DNA from: Isoetes taiwanensis
Taxonomy: Eukaryota; Streptophyta; Lycopodiopsida; Isoetales; Isoetaceae
Reading direction: 5' to 3'
Length of the DNA stretch: 64,000 bases
NCBI GenBank assembly: GCA_021234155.1
Contig: JAJEKV010000049.1
Location: forward strand, 7,142,150-7,206,149
Part shown: positions 59,716 to 64,000 of the stretch, piece after piece
How the letters are laid out: each line of letters starts with the position of its first letter
How positions within the stretch are numbered: the first letter of the stretch is position 1
Translations under genes and position numbers: made by a program
Notes under the pieces: model-generated
Database searches by the model: none
What the model saw: only the letters and a program-made list of their open reading frames with translations
What the model was told of the DNA's origin: nothing

Positions 59716-62700
59716 TAGCATCAAAATGAATTTACAAAAGTGTGTCTTGAACGGACATAATTCAAACAAAGTGGACTCAAAGATGCCAACGTCACAATAC
59801 CCAAAACTTATTATCCTTAAATGTTTTCCAAATCATTTTAGCTTGTTGACCTTGATTTGTGCAACTTGAAATTTCAATCCTTAAAGCAATCATTAGGAAA
59901 TGCCTTGTGCATATTTACAAACTGGAACATAATATGTTGCATTACCTAGTTATGGAAAAGGATTTGGGAACTGCAATAGGATTGCATCCATCGTCCAGTG
60001 GTCCTCAAGGATTTAGCATTAAATAAGGCAAAATGCCTAAACTTGGAAGAGTCATGGAATGTATTCCAACACGGGAACTTGCAAAATAATATGATATGGT
60101 TGAAGTAGATAACAAATATTTGCCTATTTAGAAAAAGAGCCAAAGGCATACTAGGCATTCCATCTTAATGCCCACTTCTGGCGGAATTTTTGGCTCTATT
60201 GATCAGTTTGCTAAGTAATTTATATTTTCATTCCAGGTGACAACTCTGACAGGTCGTTTCAATGTGTTGTTGGAGAACGTGCAGATGATCCTCATAGGAG
60301 CAAAAAGGTGAATAGAAAATTGAAAAAACTGAGCAAGAAGTAAACAGGGCATGAAGAAGAATTTTGAGCTGTATAAGCAACGCTTGTTTGACATTCCAAA
60401 TCTTATGCATCAATTTATCAAGCATGCAATCTGTATTGACATCTAAGCTATAAATTAATTTACCTCTTACCGTCAATAACATCGTCTGCTCTATCTTTGC
60501 TTGAGTTCTGCAACTACAGTTCTATCTTATGCATGCTGCCCATATCCAGAAATCAATCCTTGTGTCATGACAAGCCATGTGAATTTCTGAGAGAAAAAAA
60601 TATGTGCATGCCCTATGAGTTCAAACAAAGGAGGATTATATTATGTGCATTAGACATAGCTGACCGAAATTCAATGCCATGGATAACTATTCTTTGTTTA
60701 AAATACCAAAATTTGGAACACAGACAGCCAATAGAACAAACATGTAATGGCTCTAACAATCCTTCCGTGCAGATCTAGAATACATAACTGAATCATCTAA
60801 CCAGAGCTCTGATACCTAGGCAACATGCCTCATGTCTCTATCACTCTAGCCTCCAGAATAATTCAGTCAACTGCTGCAGTGCAAGCTGATTCACTTTTGC
60901 AAGCTTGTGGAGTCACGAAAACTTCCATTTCCATTTAAACCAATGCAGACCCAGCATATGCTAGTATAATCTAGAGCAAACTAAACTACAAACATATAAA
61001 TCCTTACCTTTTGAAATAATAAAAGCCCATCAACCGCTTCAATCATTTGAAGCTTCCATTTGGCATTAGCATTCAATTTCTAAGAACATCGGAGTCTGTT
61101 GCTATCTAAGAGAGACTATTTATTTTAAAAGAAAATACCTGCAACAAAATTCCGTCCAAGCTTGTTACATCTCTATATAATTACTTGCAAAACTCTATCA
61201 TAAACCGATGTAAACTACAACTAAGCACATGAAGTAGCAGCTTGGTAGCCATTGCAAGCTGGTATAACACAACCATGCCAAAACAAACTCAAGGCTTTCA
61301 AATAATCCTCAATTATATTGCAATATCTGCTGGAGGAAAACACATAGAGAGGAATTTGAAGAGGAATTTGCAGTTAGTAGGAAAAACAACCTAAATCTTT
61401 GGGGCATGATGTAACGTTGTGCAGATTAAGATAGAAAAGTGTTGGCCCAAGTTCCATGACGTGAACATGATAGCATGGATTTTCACCTTTCTTGCATCAT
61501 GTTCGTTATCTCCTTCACAGTCCTGGTTTTTCATATCTGCAAATTAAAATGGCAAAGCATTGGCCAAGTTCAGGATGTCAGCTTAAAGGCATGATAGTAT
61601 GGATTTTCATCTTTCTTGCATCATGTTCGTTGGCTAGTTCACAGTCCTGCTTTTTTTATATCCGAGCAGTAAAGTGAATATGAGTGTGTCCTAATTTTTG
61701 CTTCCTTCTAGTCATAGATAATAGTGAACTGCCTTTGTGTGCCAATAACACTATGAACATAGTCTGCAAATGCCTTTAATACCATTGAAACCTCTGTGAG
61801 ATGAAGCTGAAAGGCCTTTATAGCTCAAGCTCTCTTTGTCCATTCAAGAAAAACCTCCATGCTATGCAATGGGTGCCTCCAGGTTTGACAGTGGTGGAAT
61901 TGCATGGCCATAGCTCCAGTGGGCTCTTGAGAACAAAGTCTCAAGGTAATAGGATGTTGCGTAAAAAATATTACCCCTTAAAGGGCAAGATGAGAAGTGG
62001 CCATAGTATGAACAAAATTTATTGCCTACATGCATAGGCATTCTTCAACAAATAAAAGGTCGTCAACCCATGGAAATTCATTGCCCCTGCATGCAAAGCC
62101 ACTCTCACCGAATAAAGGTTTTCCGATCATACCTTCACTGTATATCATGTTATTATTCACCCAATTGCTGTAAGTAATACATAAGTCTAATGTTAGTCAC
62201 TGCTGCAGCACCAGCAACAATTAAACTCCATAGGATGATCTTCAAACCTCCTTATTCTAATGATGTTGGAGACGTCTGTAAATTTCTTCTGTTGCTAAAT
62301 AAACTGCAATGACATGTGCAGAATGAATATGGATTTGCTGCAATGGGATTAGCATCTGGATTTACACGATTAGCATTTGAATGTCATGATTGCTGCTTGA
62401 ACATGGCAGAGAGATGCCTTTCTCTAGATCCTCCATTCTCACATTTGAGAATAACCAAGAACTGAGAAAGGTCTCTTCAAAAAGCTCACATCCTTGCATT
62501 CTACAAAATTTTCAAGCTCGTGAAAAACCAATAAATTGAAGTCCTGCCTTTGCACCCTTGGTACTAATAAAGCCTTAACAGACCATAATTATCCAGTTCA
62601 AATAGTCTAAGGTAGCTTAAGGAACCCTGGGATCATCATATTCTCTTCTGAATACTATTTATCTAGCAATGAGCAGGACTTGCAATTGAAGCAAGCCATG

Positions 62701-63574
62701 AATTGAAAAGTGGAGTTATTGATGGCTTTCTTCTTACAAGATCATTGATAACTACGGTCTAGCCCAAAAACACATGCATGGCCACGGGAGGAAATGAGCC
62801 CGGCAATAACTAGTCACAATAATTAGCAAATCATTCAATTTCCCTAAACACAACTGCAAACCATCACCTTAAATAACATGAGATAAGCTCCAAAATATGC
62901 AAGTCCTGGCAGCACGTCTCCTTCGATTCCTAGGGCCTGCAAAAACCACAAGGATCACGGGCCTGCATAAAAAGAAAGTGGGATGTGAACATTCCAAGAG
63001 TATTACCCTGGATGGAACTCTAAAGATTATTTCAAGCAAAATCACATTGCACAAATTAGTAAAGTGATCACTTTAAATAACATGCAGGCAAGCTCTAAAA
63101 TATGCACAGCTTAGCAGCATTTCCCCGTTAGAACGTGTATCGTCAAACAGTTGAAATACTAGATTAAATATGCTAGCTTAGGGGCATCTCAATTTGATGC
63201 AAAACCCTGGATACCTTACAAAGGATGGTTTCTTCGCCCATATAGTAATGCACAGCATATGCAACCAATTTTAATAACATGCTGTCAATCCTCCACATGC
63301 TGCTATTACATGCAACAAAACGAATTTAAGGGGCATATAGTATTTATAAATAAAATCACCATACTCTTCCATTTCGTGCCAAGATCGGCCAGCAAAGAAT
63401 TAGGTTCAATAAGAACTCATCAAGAAGAAAAAAATAATGCTTGCCTTTTTTTTCCCTTTTCCCTTTTGCGTTTCTTTTCATTTCCTTTGCCCTTTTCCTT
63501 GCTTGTTTAAAAGAAGCAGAGTGGTGAGAAGCAGAAGCAGAAGAGAGTGTTGAGAGAAGCAGAGGCAGTAGAGA
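59716..63574 (+). repeat. R module copy 3 (complete, upstream of BiP)
   Basis: This is the longest R copy and ends at the BiP start. It keeps the ~100 bp missing from R1 (62164-62270) and the TGACGTGA motif at 61457-61464. The last 120 bp are a pyrimidine-rich run (63448-63500), then TTTAAAA at 63507-63513 and GAAGCAGA repeats. TTTAAAA lies about 65 bp before the ATG and could be TATA-like. As in R1, exon-like open segments lie on the minus strand near 61010-61340. Confidence 0.85.
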
Positions 63575-64000
63575 ATGTCGAGGAAGTAGCTCATGTTAGC
63601 AGATTAGGTCTATGCTTGGTTTTGCTTACAATTTGGGTTGTATCTGTAGCAGCAGGCGCAGAAGAAGCTCCCAAATTAGATACAGTAATTGGTATTGATC
63701 TGGGAACAACATATTCTTGTGTGGGTGTTTATAACAAAGATGGGCATGTAGAAATCATAGCCAATGACCAGGGAAATCGAATCACACCATCATGGGTAGC
63801 CTTCACAGATTCTGAAAGGCTTATTGGAGAGGCAGCCAAGAACCAAGCTGCTTCTAACCCCGAAAGGACAATTTTTGACCCTAAACGTTTGATTGGAAGG
63901 AAGTTTGACGACAAAGAAGTCCAAAATGATATGAAACTATTGCCCTACAAGATCATCAACAAAGATGGGAAACCTTATATACAAGTTAAGATCAAGGATG
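63575..64000 (+). CDS. BiP: BiP (ER Hsp70 chaperone), 5' part; start disrupted by 1 base
   Basis: This is the first ~140 codons of BiP, cut by the window end. All N-terminal Hsp70 features are intact: a hydrophobic signal peptide ([16 protein letters not shown]), [20 protein letters not shown] with the phosphate-binding loop, [33 protein letters not shown] and [12 protein letters not shown]. No intron occurs in this span. The ATG at 63575 is followed by TCGAGGAAGTAG, which stops at codon 5. The copy at 46962 reads TCGAGGGAAGTA, one more G, and stays open into the signal peptide. Loss of one G in a GGG run is a typical sequencing error, but also a possible real null. The rest of the frame is open to the edge, making this the best candidate for a functional gene. 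Confidence 0.85.

Overview
This is plant nuclear DNA from a repeat-rich, probably large genome. Four segments match the ER Hsp70 chaperone BiP (a land-plant type with an acidic EEDED tail). There are plant telo-box motifs (AAACCCTA) and a plant-type LINE remnant. No prokaryotic gene organisation is visible. The species cannot be named from the sequence. No BiP copy here looks intact. The only copy that may be functional starts at 63575, carries a one-base defect after its ATG, and runs off the right edge.

Layout. The window is a mosaic of one locus copied many times in both orientations. A ~2.7-3.3 kb AT-rich module ('U') occurs six times: A (1-2615), B (12541-15870) and C (36388-39110) on the minus strand; D (39119-43223), E (48841-51856) and F (51857-56267) on the plus strand. 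A second module ('R', 2.9-3.9 kb) lies upstream of BiP and occurs three times in tandem order: R1 43224-46961, R2 56268-59156, R3 59716-63574. BiP segments lie at 10573-12540 (minus), 46962-48843 (plus), 59157-59715 (plus, internal fragment) and 63575-64000 (plus). C and D meet head to head at a short palindrome near 39116. D-R1-BiP-E and F-R2-BiP fragment are tandem copies about 13.0 kb apart. The interval 2616-9955 is largely single-copy in this window, and I recognise no gene in it.

From 15871 to 36383 the module array is interrupted by about 20.5 kb of foreign, mobile-element-like DNA. It has an internal 9.1 kb direct duplication (15366-24497 and 24511-33610) that also carries about 500 bp of the left flank. 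Each copy contains, in order: a GC-rich region of ~1.1 kb subrepeats; a ~0.8 kb pyrimidine tract; four tandem tRNA-like hairpin repeats; a degenerate protein-kinase-like gene; a telo-box hairpin cluster; and a 46-50 residue membrane-peptide ORF. A single-copy right part (33611-36383) holds a broken multi-exon gene, AT-rich tandem repeats and a GC-rich end. That end resembles a CACTA (En/Spm) transposon terminus.

Caution. Differences between copies are often 1-3 base changes at CAG/CTG trinucleotides and in homopolymers. That suggests residual long-read consensus errors at methylated CHG sites. Some frameshifts, and possibly some of the duplication structure, may therefore be assembly artefacts. 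I separate what the sequence shows from that caveat throughout.
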